Position numbers and translations under genes: made by a program
Assembly (NCBI GenBank): GCA_013298625.1
Contig: JAAFIF010000079.1
Coordinates: forward strand, 1-47,576
Length of the DNA stretch: 47,576 nt
Source: Myxococcales bacterium
Lineage (GTDB): Bacteria; Myxococcota_A; Polyangia; Polyangiales; Ga0077539
Direction: 5' to 3'
Shown here: positions 16,696-25,300 of the stretch, piece after piece
Layout: each line of letters starts with the position of its first letter
How positions within the stretch are numbered: position 1 is the first letter of the stretch
Notes under the pieces: generated by a model
Told to the model about the DNA's origin: nothing
The model's input: the letters and a program-made list of their open reading frames with translations, nothing else
The model's database searches: none

Positions 16696-18375
16696 TCAGG
16701 GCACGAGCAGCCCGAGCGTCGTGGCGCACCGCCGTTGAACTTCGGCCCACCGGCTCTCGAGGCCGCTGTGAAAGAGCGCGCGCACGTCGGGCTCGGCGAT
16801 GAAGGGCTCGAGCATCTCGAGGACCCAGCGCTGGTCGAGGTCGGAGGGGTAGTTCCAGAGGTGATCGAACGAGGATTGGTGGGCGCGGACCGAGGCGATG
16901 TCTCGCAGCGATGCGAGGGTGATCGCGGTCTGCCTGAGCTTGGCGCCCCAGCTCGTCGCGGGGTCGTACTTCGGGTCGCTCGCCGCGCGCTTGTCCGACG
17001 CGGCGGCCTCTTTTTCGTACGCCGCTGCGATGGGGGCGAAATCATCCTCGGTCGCGCCGAGCGCGTGCATCGCGCGCGCCGTCGGGATCACCGAGCCGAC
17101 CAGGTGCGGAACCTGCCGCGCCCCCAGCCGCGCGAGCGTCGAGAGGGCGCCCTCGGGGGCCGATCCGACGCGCACGAGCAGCGCGCAGCACGCCTCGCAG
17201 AAGCGCTGGGACTCGTACGGGAGGTTGCCCTTGGGGTGCTTCGCGATGGCTCGCTCGATCGCGACAATCGCATCTGCCGCAGCAGTATCCGGGCGTAGTT
17301 GATCCCACCAGCGCATCACGCGCTCTCGGTCGTGCCCGTCGAAGAGCTGCTCTTCGAGCGCCGCGGCGATCGCCGTCGGGTTGCCGCGCACCCATCGCTG
17401 CATCGTCGCCTCGGACACGTAGCCCACCGTCGAGACCACCGAGCGCGCGCAGCGATCGACGTACGCGAGGGCGGCCTCGGGCGCGTACGAGAGGACCTCG
17501 TAGAGCACCGTGTGAAGTCCGCCGTTGCCGAGCGCGTGTTGAATCGCAGCAGCGTTCTTCGCGACCCGCGCGGGGATCGAGCCTCGGTCGATCAGCCCGA
17601 TGGCGAGGTCGTACTCCCACGCAGCGTCCCCAGCGCGATCGCGGTAGGACTCGATGGCGGCGATCGCGCGCGCGTCGTGCGCGGACGGACCGCGGTACGC
17701 GAGCGCGAGGGCGGCGCTCGAGGCAGCGTCGAGCGAGCTGTCGCACAGCTCGATGAGCGCGAGGGTCACTGCGTCGGGCTTCGAAGAGAACCGCTCGAAG
17801 AGCCACAGCGCGCGGCGTCCGATTGCGGGGTGGCGCACGAGGCGATCGGCGAGCGCAAACGCGGGATCGACGGCGACGCCCGTGCTCGCGGCGCGTCCCA
17901 CGAGGCGAACGACGGAGGCGAACACGTGCTCGTCCTGCGGCGCTTCGTCGAGCAGCGCGCCGAGCCACGGGAGGTCTTCGGGCACCACGGGGACGCCCGT
18001 CTCGGCGAAGCACCGCGCGACGGCCGCGCGCAGCGCGAGGGGGCTCTGGTCGAGCAAGCGATGGGCGTTGGCGCGGAGGCCAAGCACGTCGCTCCACGCG
18101 AGGTAGCTGCCGGTGTACGCGACGACGTCGAGCATCGCGGCGCGCGCTTCGGGGTCGGGGTCGGCGATCGCCGCGGCGACGAGCAGGGCGCCTCGGTTGG
18201 CGTAGTAGAAATACTTGTCCTTCAGCGCGGTGGCCGCTTCGATGCGCTTGGCGGGCTCTGGGTGAAAGAGCTGCTGTTGGGCCTTGCCTTTGATTTGCTC
18301 CCAGAGCGCGCGGACGTGCTCGGGGACCGGGAGCGGGGCGGGCTTTGCTTTCGCGGGTTTCTTCGCTGTGGCCAT
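16696..18375 (-). CDS. Large helical-repeat (HEAT-like) protein, function unknown
   Basis: 559 residues, starting MATAKKPAKAKPAP, a basic Lys/Ala/Pro tail without a signal peptide, so probably cytosolic. The remainder is almost wholly helical with repeated Ala/Leu-rich units of 35-45 residues (RGALLVAAAIADPDPEARAA, ALRAAVARCFAETG, HPAIGRRALWLFERF, SAALALAYRG), which resembles a HEAT/armadillo-type solenoid. No enzymatic motif seen. A longer frame reaches 90 bases upstream with no domain support and would run into the cyclase promoter region, so the ATG before the basic tail was chosen. It diverges from the cyclase gene across 113 bases. Confidence 0.7.
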   Translation of the reverse strand: MATAKKPAKAKPAPLPVPEHVRALWEQIKGKAQQQLFHPEPAKRIEAATALKDKYFYYANRGALLVAAAIADPDPEARAAMLDVVAYTGSYLAWSDVLGLRANAHRLLDQSPLALRAAVARCFAETGVPVVPEDLPWLGALLDEAPQDEHVFASVVRLVGRAASTGVAVDPAFALADRLVRHPAIGRRALWLFERFSSKPDAVTLALIELCDSSLDAASSAALALAYRGPSAHDARAIAAIESYRDRAGDAAWEYDLAIGLIDRGSIPARVAKNAAAIQHALGNGGLHTVLYEVLSYAPEAALAYVDRCARSVVSTVGYVSEATMQRWVRGNPTAIAAALEEQLFDGHDRERVMRWWDQLRPDTAAADAIVAIERAIAKHPKGNLPYESQRFCEACCALLVRVGSAPEGALSTLARLGARQVPHLVGSVIPTARAMHALGATEDDFAPIAAAYEKEAAASDKRAASDPKYDPATSWGAKLRQTAITLASLRDIASVRAHQSSFDHLWNYPSDLDQRWVLEMLEPFIAEPDVRALFHSGLESRWAEVQRRCATTLGLLVP

Positions 18376-18488
18376 CCGTGGCGCGAAGGGTATCCCGACG
18401 GAGTCAGCACGAGCCATCCTGCTGGTCGCGCAGCGCGCCGCCAGTGCGCTACGCTCGCGGCACACACAGAGAGGGAGGCCCGAGAGCC

Positions 18489-20447
18489 ATGAGCGACGCG
18501 ACGGAATCTACCGCTGAATCGAGCGCTGTTTCTGCGAGCGAGAGTGACCCGAGGCCCTTGCGCGCGCGCGTGCAAGAGGCGATCGACCGAGCGCACACCG
18601 CCATCCGAGCGACGCAGGGGCGCGACGGGCGATGGGAGGGGCTCAACCTCGCGGGCTCGTTCGGGACCGCGACGGACCTGGTGTTCGAGCGGTACCTCGG
18701 GGCGCTGAGCGCGCGGGACGCGCAAGAGGGAGAGCGCTATCTGCGCTCGAAGCAATTGCCCGACGGCAGCGTCGCGAGCTGGGAGTTCAGCGACGAAGGC
18801 ACGCTCGACGGAACCGCGTTCTGGTACTCGGGCATGCTCTCTGCGGGCGTCTCGGACACCGACCCCGCGATGACCCGCGCGCGCCTCGCGATGGAAGCGC
18901 GCGGCGGGATGAACAGCGCCAACCCCATCACGAAGATCTGCCTGGTGATCGCCGGCGCGCTGCCCGCGAGCGATCTGCCCTCGGTGCCGCTCGGCTTGGA
19001 CTTGATCCCGGGCTCCGAGGACTTTCTCGCGCGCTTCTTCGGCGTGAACACCCTCATGCCCATCCACACGATGGGCCCGCTGATCTGGGCGCTCAAGCGC
19101 AGCTCGCGTCCGCCGTCGCCGTGGACCGAGCCCGTGGCGTACTTCGCCGCGCAGAAGTCCATCGAGTACCTCACCGAGCGCCAGGACGAGTCGGGCAGCT
19201 GGATCGGCGTGACGTTCATCACGCTGCTCGGGGCGTGCGCGCTCGCGGGGCTCGGCGTGTCTCGAGACGACACGCGCATTCGCCGCGCGCTGCAGCACGT
19301 CGCGAGCGTCAAGAGCTACAACCGCGACGGACAAGTGGGGCTCTACGTCGCGCCGTTCGAGAGCACGCTGTGGGACACCGCGCAGTGGGTCCGCGCGCTG
19401 GTCAACTCTGGGATGCCCGCCAACGATCCTGCGCTCACGCGCGCGGTGGACTTTCTCATCGAGTACCAGACCACCAAGCCGTCGCCGTGGGACTGGCAGA
19501 CGCCGCCTCCGTGGGCTCCTGCGAGCGGCGGATGGCCCTTCGAAGTGGGCAACGAGCTCAACCCGGACATGGACAGCACGCAAGAGGTGCTGAGCGCGCT
19601 CATCGCCGTGCGCAACGGGCTGAGCGATCCGCCCGAGCACCTCACGCGCGCGATTCAGCGCGGGATGGACTGGCTGCTCGCGATGCAGAACCCGGACGGC
19701 GGCTGGGGCGCGTTCGCCTACGGAAAGCCCACGCCTCTGCCCGGGCTCATGTACTACAAAGACCCCGCGGCGCAGACGGACGTGGGCAAAGTGCACGGGC
19801 TCGTGCGGTTGTTGTCCGACGGGTTTCAGCAGATGGCGCAGCTAGGCGACCCGAGCACGGCTGACGTCGCAGGACGAACGCTGTACGCGCTGGGCATGCA
19901 CGGGATGACCGCGCAAGACGCGCGCGTGCGGCAGGCGATCGCCCTCATCGAGTACCTGCGCGAGCCCGTCACGGGCGCGTGGTGGGGTATGTGGGCGATC
20001 AATTTTCTTCCGGCCACGGCGTACATTCTCACCGGGCTCGCGAGCGTGAAGGCTGACCTCGACCAGACGTGGGTCAAGGACGGGCTGCGCTTCATCCTCG
20101 AGCACCAGAACATGGACGGCGGCTGGGGCGAAGACCCGCGCTCGTACTCGGACCCGTCCCACGCCGGGCGCGGCGCGTCGATGCGGTCGATCACCGCGTA
20201 CGGAGCGTGGGCGCTGACCGAAGCCGGCGACATGCGCGACCGCACCGTCAACGTCGCGGTCGAGCGCGCCGTCCGCCTCTTGCTCGCGCACCAAGGCGCA
20301 GACGGCCTGTGGAAGGACGAGCACAACCAGGGCGTCCTCATGCCCAACGTCGGGTACTACTACAACACCACGTTCTCGACGTACGTCGCGCTCGAGGCGC
20401 TCGGCGCGTACAAGAAGCACCTCGATCGCATCGCGGCCGAGAGCTGA
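18489..20447 (+). CDS. Squalene-hopene-cyclase-like triterpene cyclase, divergent active site
   Basis: 652 residues, close to squalene-hopene cyclases (about 630). An alpha/alpha-barrel prenyl cyclase with QW repeats at 43-49, 232-238, 400-406 (QNPDGGW), 540-546 (QNMDGGW) and 602-608. GGWPFEVGNELNPDMDSTQ holds the catalytic region: the usual DxDD is D360-M-D362-S363, so the proton-donor Asp is kept but the last Asp is Ser. GWAF-like and WGMWAINFLPATAYIL segments match the cyclase core. It should act at the inner membrane on squalene or another linear isoprenoid. With the altered motif, product and even activity are uncertain. A purine-rich GAGAGGGAGG lies 12-20 bases before the ATG. A Rieske oxygenase follows after 72 bases, suggesting oxidation of the cyclised product. 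Confidence 0.85.
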   Translation: MSDATESTAESSAVSASESDPRPLRARVQEAIDRAHTAIRATQGRDGRWEGLNLAGSFGTATDLVFERYLGALSARDAQEGERYLRSKQLPDGSVASWEFSDEGTLDGTAFWYSGMLSAGVSDTDPAMTRARLAMEARGGMNSANPITKICLVIAGALPASDLPSVPLGLDLIPGSEDFLARFFGVNTLMPIHTMGPLIWALKRSSRPPSPWTEPVAYFAAQKSIEYLTERQDESGSWIGVTFITLLGACALAGLGVSRDDTRIRRALQHVASVKSYNRDGQVGLYVAPFESTLWDTAQWVRALVNSGMPANDPALTRAVDFLIEYQTTKPSPWDWQTPPPWAPASGGWPFEVGNELNPDMDSTQEVLSALIAVRNGLSDPPEHLTRAIQRGMDWLLAMQNPDGGWGAFAYGKPTPLPGLMYYKDPAAQTDVGKVHGLVRLLSDGFQQMAQLGDPSTADVAGRTLYALGMHGMTAQDARVRQAIALIEYLREPVTGAWWGMWAINFLPATAYILTGLASVKADLDQTWVKDGLRFILEHQNMDGGWGEDPRSYSDPSHAGRGASMRSITAYGAWALTEAGDMRDRTVNVAVERAVRLLLAHQGADGLWKDEHNQGVLMPNVGYYYNTTFSTYVALEALGAYKKHLDRIAAES

Positions 20448-20519
20448 GCACACGAATTCAAATTCTCGAGACCTCGAGGATCGATCCATCCTCTCGCGAT
20501 CACCGATGCGCGGCGCTTC

Positions 20520-21611
20520 ATGAAGGACCTCACGGCGATCGAAGCGCTGCGCCGAGCGAGCGCCGAAGGGCGGCCGCTGCCCGCGCGGGCGTACACGGAT
20601 GAAGCGCTGTTTCGCCTGGAGAAACAGCGGATCTTCGACGGGTCTACCTTCGCGGTCGCCGGCCTCGGGGACGCCGAGCGCCCCGGCGAATGGACGCGCG
20701 CGAGCGACGCGGACCCGCGGCTGGTGATCACCTGCGGCGCGGACCTTCAGCGCCACGCGATCTTCGACGTGTGCAGGCACCGGGGCGCCACGCTGTTGCC
20801 CGAGCAGCCTTCAGGAAGGCAACGCGCGCTCTGCCTCGAGTGCCCGTACCACCAGTGGCGCTACGGGCTCGACGGCGCTCGCCTCGGGGTGGGGCGCGGG
20901 TCGAGCGAGCCGCTGGTGCGCGCGCGGTGCGAGCAGCGGGCTGCGCAGCGCTGGGCGCGGTACGACGACGCGGTTCACCCTGATTTTTCGCTGCCCGAAT
21001 GGCTCGATGTGCTGGACCGCGCGCCGCTCGTCCGCGCGCGCTCGACCCGGTGGGAGGTGCGCGCCAACTGGAAGCTCGTCGTGCAGAACTTCGTCGAGGC
21101 CCACCACTTCGAGGGCGTCCACCGCGCGCTCGAGCGATGGACCCCGTGGAGGGCGTCCCAGAGCACGATGGGCGAGTGGTGGATCGCCGGAGAGATGCCG
21201 CTCGTCGAGGACGCAGAGACCGTGAGCGAGACGGGGCGGACCAACGGGCGCGCGCTCATCGTGGGGGACGAGCGCGAGCGGCGGAGGGTGCGGGACGCGT
21301 ACGTGTTTCCCAACGCGCTGTACTCGCGGCAGCCGGACTATTTGCTGGCGTATCGGCTGTTCGCGCTCGACGTCGACCGAACTGCGCTCTGGTGCGACAC
21401 GTTGGTGCATAGCAAGAGCGAGGGCTGTGCGATCGAAGAGGTCGCGCGGTTCTGGGACCGCGTTCACGATGAAGACCGCCTCGTGTGCGAGTCGCAGCAG
21501 CGCGCCGCGGGCTCGCGCGGGTTCGCGCCGGTCGCGTACGAGCCCAGCGAAGACGGCGTGCGCGCGTTCGACGCCATGATCGCGCGCGCCCTCGCAGAGA
21601 CGCTCGAGTGA
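20520..21611 (+). CDS. Rieske non-haem iron oxygenase, alpha subunit
   Basis: 363 residues. The N-terminal Rieske [2Fe-2S] domain has C85-R-H87 and C108-P-Y-H111. The C-terminal catalytic domain has NWKLVVQNFVEAHHFEGVH (183-201) with iron ligands His196 and His201. The residue that bridges the two metal sites, usually Asp, is Glu193, as in carnitine/betaine-type demethylating Rieske enzymes (CntA, GbcA); Gln189 replaces a usual Glu. Such enzymes hydroxylate or demethylate using O2 and electrons from a separate reductase, which is not seen nearby. Position 72 bases after the terpene cyclase on the same strand suggests a shared operon and a terpenoid substrate, but the residue pattern also fits an N-methyl substrate. 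Family call firm, substrate open. Confidence 0.88.
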   Translation: MKDLTAIEALRRASAEGRPLPARAYTDEALFRLEKQRIFDGSTFAVAGLGDAERPGEWTRASDADPRLVITCGADLQRHAIFDVCRHRGATLLPEQPSGRQRALCLECPYHQWRYGLDGARLGVGRGSSEPLVRARCEQRAAQRWARYDDAVHPDFSLPEWLDVLDRAPLVRARSTRWEVRANWKLVVQNFVEAHHFEGVHRALERWTPWRASQSTMGEWWIAGEMPLVEDAETVSETGRTNGRALIVGDERERRRVRDAYVFPNALYSRQPDYLLAYRLFALDVDRTALWCDTLVHSKSEGCAIEEVARFWDRVHDEDRLVCESQQRAAGSRGFAPVAYEPSEDGVRAFDAMIARALAETLE

Positions 21612-21694
21612 GCACCGCCGTGTGCCACGCGCGCGACGACCGCACGAGAGAGAGAACTGGCGCTCGCAGGGATTTCGCGCGACAGTTTGGGAAT

Positions 21695-22342
21695 ATGCCA
21701 AACCGAACCTTGCTTGCCCTCGCCTCGCTGCTCGCCCTCGCGCGGTGCAGCCCGTCGGCGATCGTGCAAGCCGACGCGGGCGCGCAGGACAGCGCGCGCG
21801 CAACGGACAGTGAATCAACGGCGGATTCGTCAATCGTGACCGACGCGTCAGCGATCCCGGACAGCGCGCAGAGCGGCGACAGCGGCGCGCAGCTCGACGC
21901 CGCCAACCCTGGCTGCGTCGGCCGCCCCGCCCAGTGCGCCAACGGAACGAGCGGCGGCGCCTGCGGCGACACCCTCACCGCCCCCACGTGCGTCGCGGGC
22001 GAGTGGACCTGCGGCGAAGGGCAGGTCTTTGTCACATCGTGTGCCTGCGTCGGAAGGCCCCCCGGCGCCACGTGCACGTGCACGTCGAGCGGCTGGCGCT
22101 GCGACGACTCGGGCGTCGCGAGGCGGTTCGCGTGCGGCGCAGCGCTCACGTGCTTGAGCGGCGCGGAGCTGTGTCAGGTGTCGATCCCGGGCGTCCCCGG
22201 TGCGATGCGCTCGTTCGAGTGCCGGGCGTTGCCTGCGCGCTGCGGCGATGCGCCGTCGTGCGCGTGCGTGGCGCCGCCGGCGGGCGCGCAGTGCATGCAG
22301 TCGCCGAGCGGCGACATCACGGTGACCGTCGCGCTCCCCTGA
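21695..22342 (+). CDS. Small Cys-rich lipoprotein-like protein
   Basis: 215 residues from the ATG before a signal-like stretch (TLLALASLLALARC). Arg at the position before Cys18 is unusual for a lipobox. About 25-70 is an Asp/Ala/Ser-rich linker of low complexity. The rest is a disulphide-rich domain with about sixteen cysteines (CVGRPAQCANG, GGACGDTLTAPTC, CACVGRPPGATCTC, CRALPARCGDAPSC). No homologous family recognised; likely surface-exposed. It follows the Rieske oxygenase by 83 bases and precedes the MopE-like lipoprotein by 64, all on the same strand. Confidence 0.68.
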   Translation: MPNRTLLALASLLALARCSPSAIVQADAGAQDSARATDSESTADSSIVTDASAIPDSAQSGDSGAQLDAANPGCVGRPAQCANGTSGGACGDTLTAPTCVAGEWTCGEGQVFVTSCACVGRPPGATCTCTSSGWRCDDSGVARRFACGAALTCLSGAELCQVSIPGVPGAMRSFECRALPARCGDAPSCACVAPPAGAQCMQSPSGDITVTVALP

Positions 22343-22406
22343 GCACATTCGCCCGCAGGCTCTTTGCGGTGGGCGCTGCGAACAAGCGACAATCGCCGCT
22401 GCGGTT

Positions 22407-24269
22407 TTGAACGCTACGTCGTCTCGCGCGCTCTCGTTGCTCTCGCTGCTGGCCCTCGGGCTGGCGCTCGCGGGCTGCGCGCGACCGCGGCCGTACATCG
22501 AGCTCGTGCTCGATACGGACCTGCCGCAGAGCGTTCCGCTGAAGATCGCCATCCGCGTCGTGCGGATCGATCGCGTGAGCGCGCCGAGGACCGACGGTGG
22601 GTCCGACGCACCGACGGACGCGAGCGACGCCCGCACCGACAGCGCCATGGACGCTCGCGCAGACGCAGGCCTCGACGCCGCGATGGACGCGCGCGTGATG
22701 GACGCCGCCGTGGACGCGCGCAGCGACGCTGGGACCGACGGCCGGTCCGACGCATCGATGGACGCGCGCGACGGAGCAGTCGACAGCGGCGCGATCTCGC
22801 TCGTCATCGATCCCTCCGTCAGCAGACAGGAGTACCAGCGCACCAACGACGGAGGCATCTCGCTCCCGGCGTCGTTGGTCTTCACCGTCGACCCTCCGTA
22901 CGAAGACCGCGTGCTCGTCGAAGTGCGCGCCGAGAGCTCGAGCGCGCCGGGCTTCGTGGCGTACTCGTGGACGCAGCACGCCGTCGTTCGACCGAGCGCC
23001 GACGGGCCCACGATCGTGCGGATGGTGCTGAGCTATCACTGCGCTTTTCCGGTGATGGGCTGCGGGAGCTCGGGCGCGACGCGGTGCAACACCGACGCGT
23101 GGTGCCGCGAGCGCGGGCTCACGTGCGGCGAGGACGGCGTGTGCATCGATCCGTCTGCAGTGTCGACGGCGAGCGCGCCGACGCGCAGGCCCAGCGCCGA
23201 CGCGTGCGCGCCGGGCCGCTGCGATCCCTGGTGTCCCCCCTGCCCCTCGGGCACGACGTGCGGGCCCAGCAACGCGTGTGTTCGCTCGGCGTCGCGAGGT
23301 TGCATCGACAACGACGGCGATGGCTACGGAGAGGGCTCGGTCTGCCTCGGACGCGACTGCGACGACGCGCGACGAGACGTCTCTCCGGCCTCGGCCGAGC
23401 TGTGCGACCGCATCGACAACGACTGCAACGGAATGGTCGACGAGCAGGGAATCTGCGGCCCGTTCGCGAACAGCACCTGCCCCGTCGCGACGCCCATCAG
23501 CTTGATGGCCCAGCGCAACGACGCGCGGCTGATCGACACGGCGCAGGGCAGCGCCGAGCTCGGCCCTCGCTGTCGCTTCGCGGGCAGCACCGCAGGCGCC
23601 GGAAAAGAGCTCTGGTACAGCGTGACGTGGCCGGCGAACGAAGAGCTCGACGCGCGGCTCGAGCGCGTCGGGTCGAGCGGAGATCCCGTGCTGCTGGTCT
23701 TCGATCGCTGCCCGGACGCGATGGCGCAGCCGCTCGCGTGCAACGACGACTCCGACGACCCGCTGCGCTACAGCTCGCGCGTGGTGATCCGCCCGAGCAC
23801 GACGTCGACCGCGCCGCGCACGCTGTATTTCGCCGCGGATTCATACGGAGAGAGCTCGTCGGGCCCCATGCGGCTCAACGTGACGCGCAGGCCTGCTGCG
23901 CCCGCGGCGAGCTGCGCGGCGCCCTACGACGTCGGGATCGGCGGCGCGATCTACGGGCTCTTCGGCGGGCGCGACGGCACGACGCTCTCGTGCACGGGTC
24001 GCGCGCGGGTGCCGGACGAGACGTTCTCGATGACGCTGCCGGCGGACTCGTCGCTCTACGTTCGCGCGGCGCAGCCTACCGCGGGGACGCCGCTGTTCTT
24101 GGGCGCGGGCCCCGCGTGCGGGATGGTCGTGCCCGACCGCTGCGTGCGCAGCGACGGCCCCTCGCCAGAGCTCATCGTGGAGGGAGGATCGACGACGGTC
24201 TTCACCATCGAGGGCGGGGCCGCGGGCACGCCGTACGTCTTGTCGCTGGCGACGTCGCCTGCGGGCTGA
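22407..24269 (+). CDS. Lipoprotein with MopE-type metal-binding motif and DAR-rich linker
   Basis: 620 residues from a TTG. Strong lipoprotein signal with LAGC (Cys24). Residues about 60-128 are a linker of Asp-Ala-Arg/Asp-Ala units (TDASDARTDSAMDARADAG). About 300-345 carries CIDNDGDGYGEGSVCLGRDC and later LCDRIDNDCNGMVDE. These are the MopE/thrombospondin-type-3-like acidic calcium- or metal-binding motifs frequent in myxobacterial surface proteins. The last 250 residues appear beta-rich with paired domains (RCRFAGSTAGAGKELWYSVT and later). No enzymatic site seen; likely an outer-surface structural or adhesion protein. The TTG is accepted because it sits directly before the lipoprotein signal. 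Confidence 0.78.
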   Translation: MNATSSRALSLLSLLALGLALAGCARPRPYIELVLDTDLPQSVPLKIAIRVVRIDRVSAPRTDGGSDAPTDASDARTDSAMDARADAGLDAAMDARVMDAAVDARSDAGTDGRSDASMDARDGAVDSGAISLVIDPSVSRQEYQRTNDGGISLPASLVFTVDPPYEDRVLVEVRAESSSAPGFVAYSWTQHAVVRPSADGPTIVRMVLSYHCAFPVMGCGSSGATRCNTDAWCRERGLTCGEDGVCIDPSAVSTASAPTRRPSADACAPGRCDPWCPPCPSGTTCGPSNACVRSASRGCIDNDGDGYGEGSVCLGRDCDDARRDVSPASAELCDRIDNDCNGMVDEQGICGPFANSTCPVATPISLMAQRNDARLIDTAQGSAELGPRCRFAGSTAGAGKELWYSVTWPANEELDARLERVGSSGDPVLLVFDRCPDAMAQPLACNDDSDDPLRYSSRVVIRPSTTSTAPRTLYFAADSYGESSSGPMRLNVTRRPAAPAASCAAPYDVGIGGAIYGLFGGRDGTTLSCTGRARVPDETFSMTLPADSSLYVRAAQPTAGTPLFLGAGPACGMVVPDRCVRSDGPSPELIVEGGSTTVFTIEGGAAGTPYVLSLATSPAG

Positions 24270-24340
24270 GCGGTTGTTCGCGATCGGGTGCGTGACGTTT
24301 GCGCACGCGCAGCGGCGCGGGCTCGGGGCACAATCGGGCG

Positions 24341-25156
24341 GTGCGCTCACGGTATTGCGGCGTGTTCGGACGTCCCTATCTCGACCTCGGCCCGTACATC
24401 GACGGCGCGGCGCTCGACGCGATCGACCGCGAGATCACCCTCGCCCTGTCCCATTTGGACAGCGAATACACCGGCGGAACGCTGAAGCACATGGGCGTCG
24501 TCGCCCCTTGGATGATGGACGACGGCTACCGCGACGCGATGGACGCCCTCGCTGCGATGACCGAAGCCGAGTACGAAGACTTCGCCTCGCTCGCGGACGA
24601 GGGCGTCGAGGCGGCGCCGTACGAAGCGCGCGCGGCGGCGCACGGAGACGAGACCGATCGGCCCTTCTCTCGGGCGCAGCAACGACTGTTGTCCGTGCGA
24701 CACGGAGCGTATTTTCCCTGGAAGTGCTGCTATCACCTGCTCGCCAACGAGCGCTGGGAGGACAAGCACTCGGGCGAGGGCAAAGACTTCACCGACGAGG
24801 CGCGCGAGCACTTCGCGAAGACCGTCGCGCTCATCGAGTCCCTTCCGTTCACCGAGGTGGGTCGCGTGGTGATCTTCGGGATGGAGGCCAACGACCACGC
24901 GCCGCTGCACCGCGACAGCGAGCCCGGCCAGAGCGAGACCGTCGCCCAGTGCGTGATGCTCTCCCCCCGTCGAGGAAAGCGCTTCTACCTGCAAAATCGC
25001 AGCGAAGACGAGCCGCTCGTCGTGGACGCGCGCGCGTACTGGTTCAACGACATGGACTACCACGGCGTGCTGGCCGACCCGTTCTTTCGCTACTCGCTGC
25101 GGGTCGACGGCGTGTTCGACCCCGCGTTCGTGCGCGAGCTTGCCCGGGGTCGCTGA
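24341..25156 (+). CDS. 2-oxoglutarate/Fe(II) oxygenase-like protein
   Basis: 271 residues from a GTG (a TTG 42 bases upstream is also in frame). The second half has the jelly-roll pattern of Fe(II)/2-oxoglutarate oxygenases: HAPLH190-R-D192 as the HxD pair, a beta strand with KRFYLQN, H241 in DYHGVL as the distal histidine, and R250/R254 in FRYSLRVDG as candidate 2OG-binding arginine. The first 170 residues are helical. The substrate is unknown; it could be a peptide or small-molecule hydroxylase. Its TGA stop lies inside the first copy of a 30-bp tandem repeat shared with the convergent gene. Confidence 0.68.
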   Translation: MRSRYCGVFGRPYLDLGPYIDGAALDAIDREITLALSHLDSEYTGGTLKHMGVVAPWMMDDGYRDAMDALAAMTEAEYEDFASLADEGVEAAPYEARAAAHGDETDRPFSRAQQRLLSVRHGAYFPWKCCYHLLANERWEDKHSGEGKDFTDEAREHFAKTVALIESLPFTEVGRVVIFGMEANDHAPLHRDSEPGQSETVAQCVMLSPRRGKRFYLQNRSEDEPLVVDARAYWFNDMDYHGVLADPFFRYSLRVDGVFDPAFVRELARGR

Positions 25157-25300
25157 CCGTTCAGCGTGCCAAACACCAGCCGCTGACCGTTCTGCGTGCC
25201 AAACACCAGCCGCTGACCGTTCTGCGTGCCAAACACCAGCCGCTGACCGTTCAGCGTGCCAAACACCAGAAGGTGAGCGCTCAGCGTGCGAACACCGGGA
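25151..25300. repeat. 30-bp tandem repeat, four copies plus one degenerate, with stop-codon palindrome
   Basis: Four near-identical 30-bp copies (copies 2 and 3 differ from 1 and 4 by one base) and a diverged fifth. Each starts with CGCTGA, ccgt, TCAGCG: a 6-bp hairpin in copies 1 and 4, weakened by one base in 2 and 3; copy 5 has TGAGCGCTCA. The palindrome has TGA on both strands, and it gives the stop codons of both convergent genes (copy 1 for the oxygenase, copy 5 for the ATP-grasp gene). May act as a bidirectional terminator. Confidence 0.9.

Noticed and set aside
9861..18375. Defence island built on caspase-like proteases
   Set aside because: No partner such as a gasdermin, TPR/CHAT effector, nucleotide cyclase or nuclease is present, and the genes are on both strands; the exported copy argues against an intracellular abortive-infection role.
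18489..24269. Large natural-product gene cluster around the terpene cyclase
   Set aside because: Only one cyclase and one oxygenase; following genes are lipoproteins without biosynthetic domains.
25151..25300. CRISPR array
   Set aside because: The 30-bp units are contiguous with no spacers, and no cas genes are nearby.
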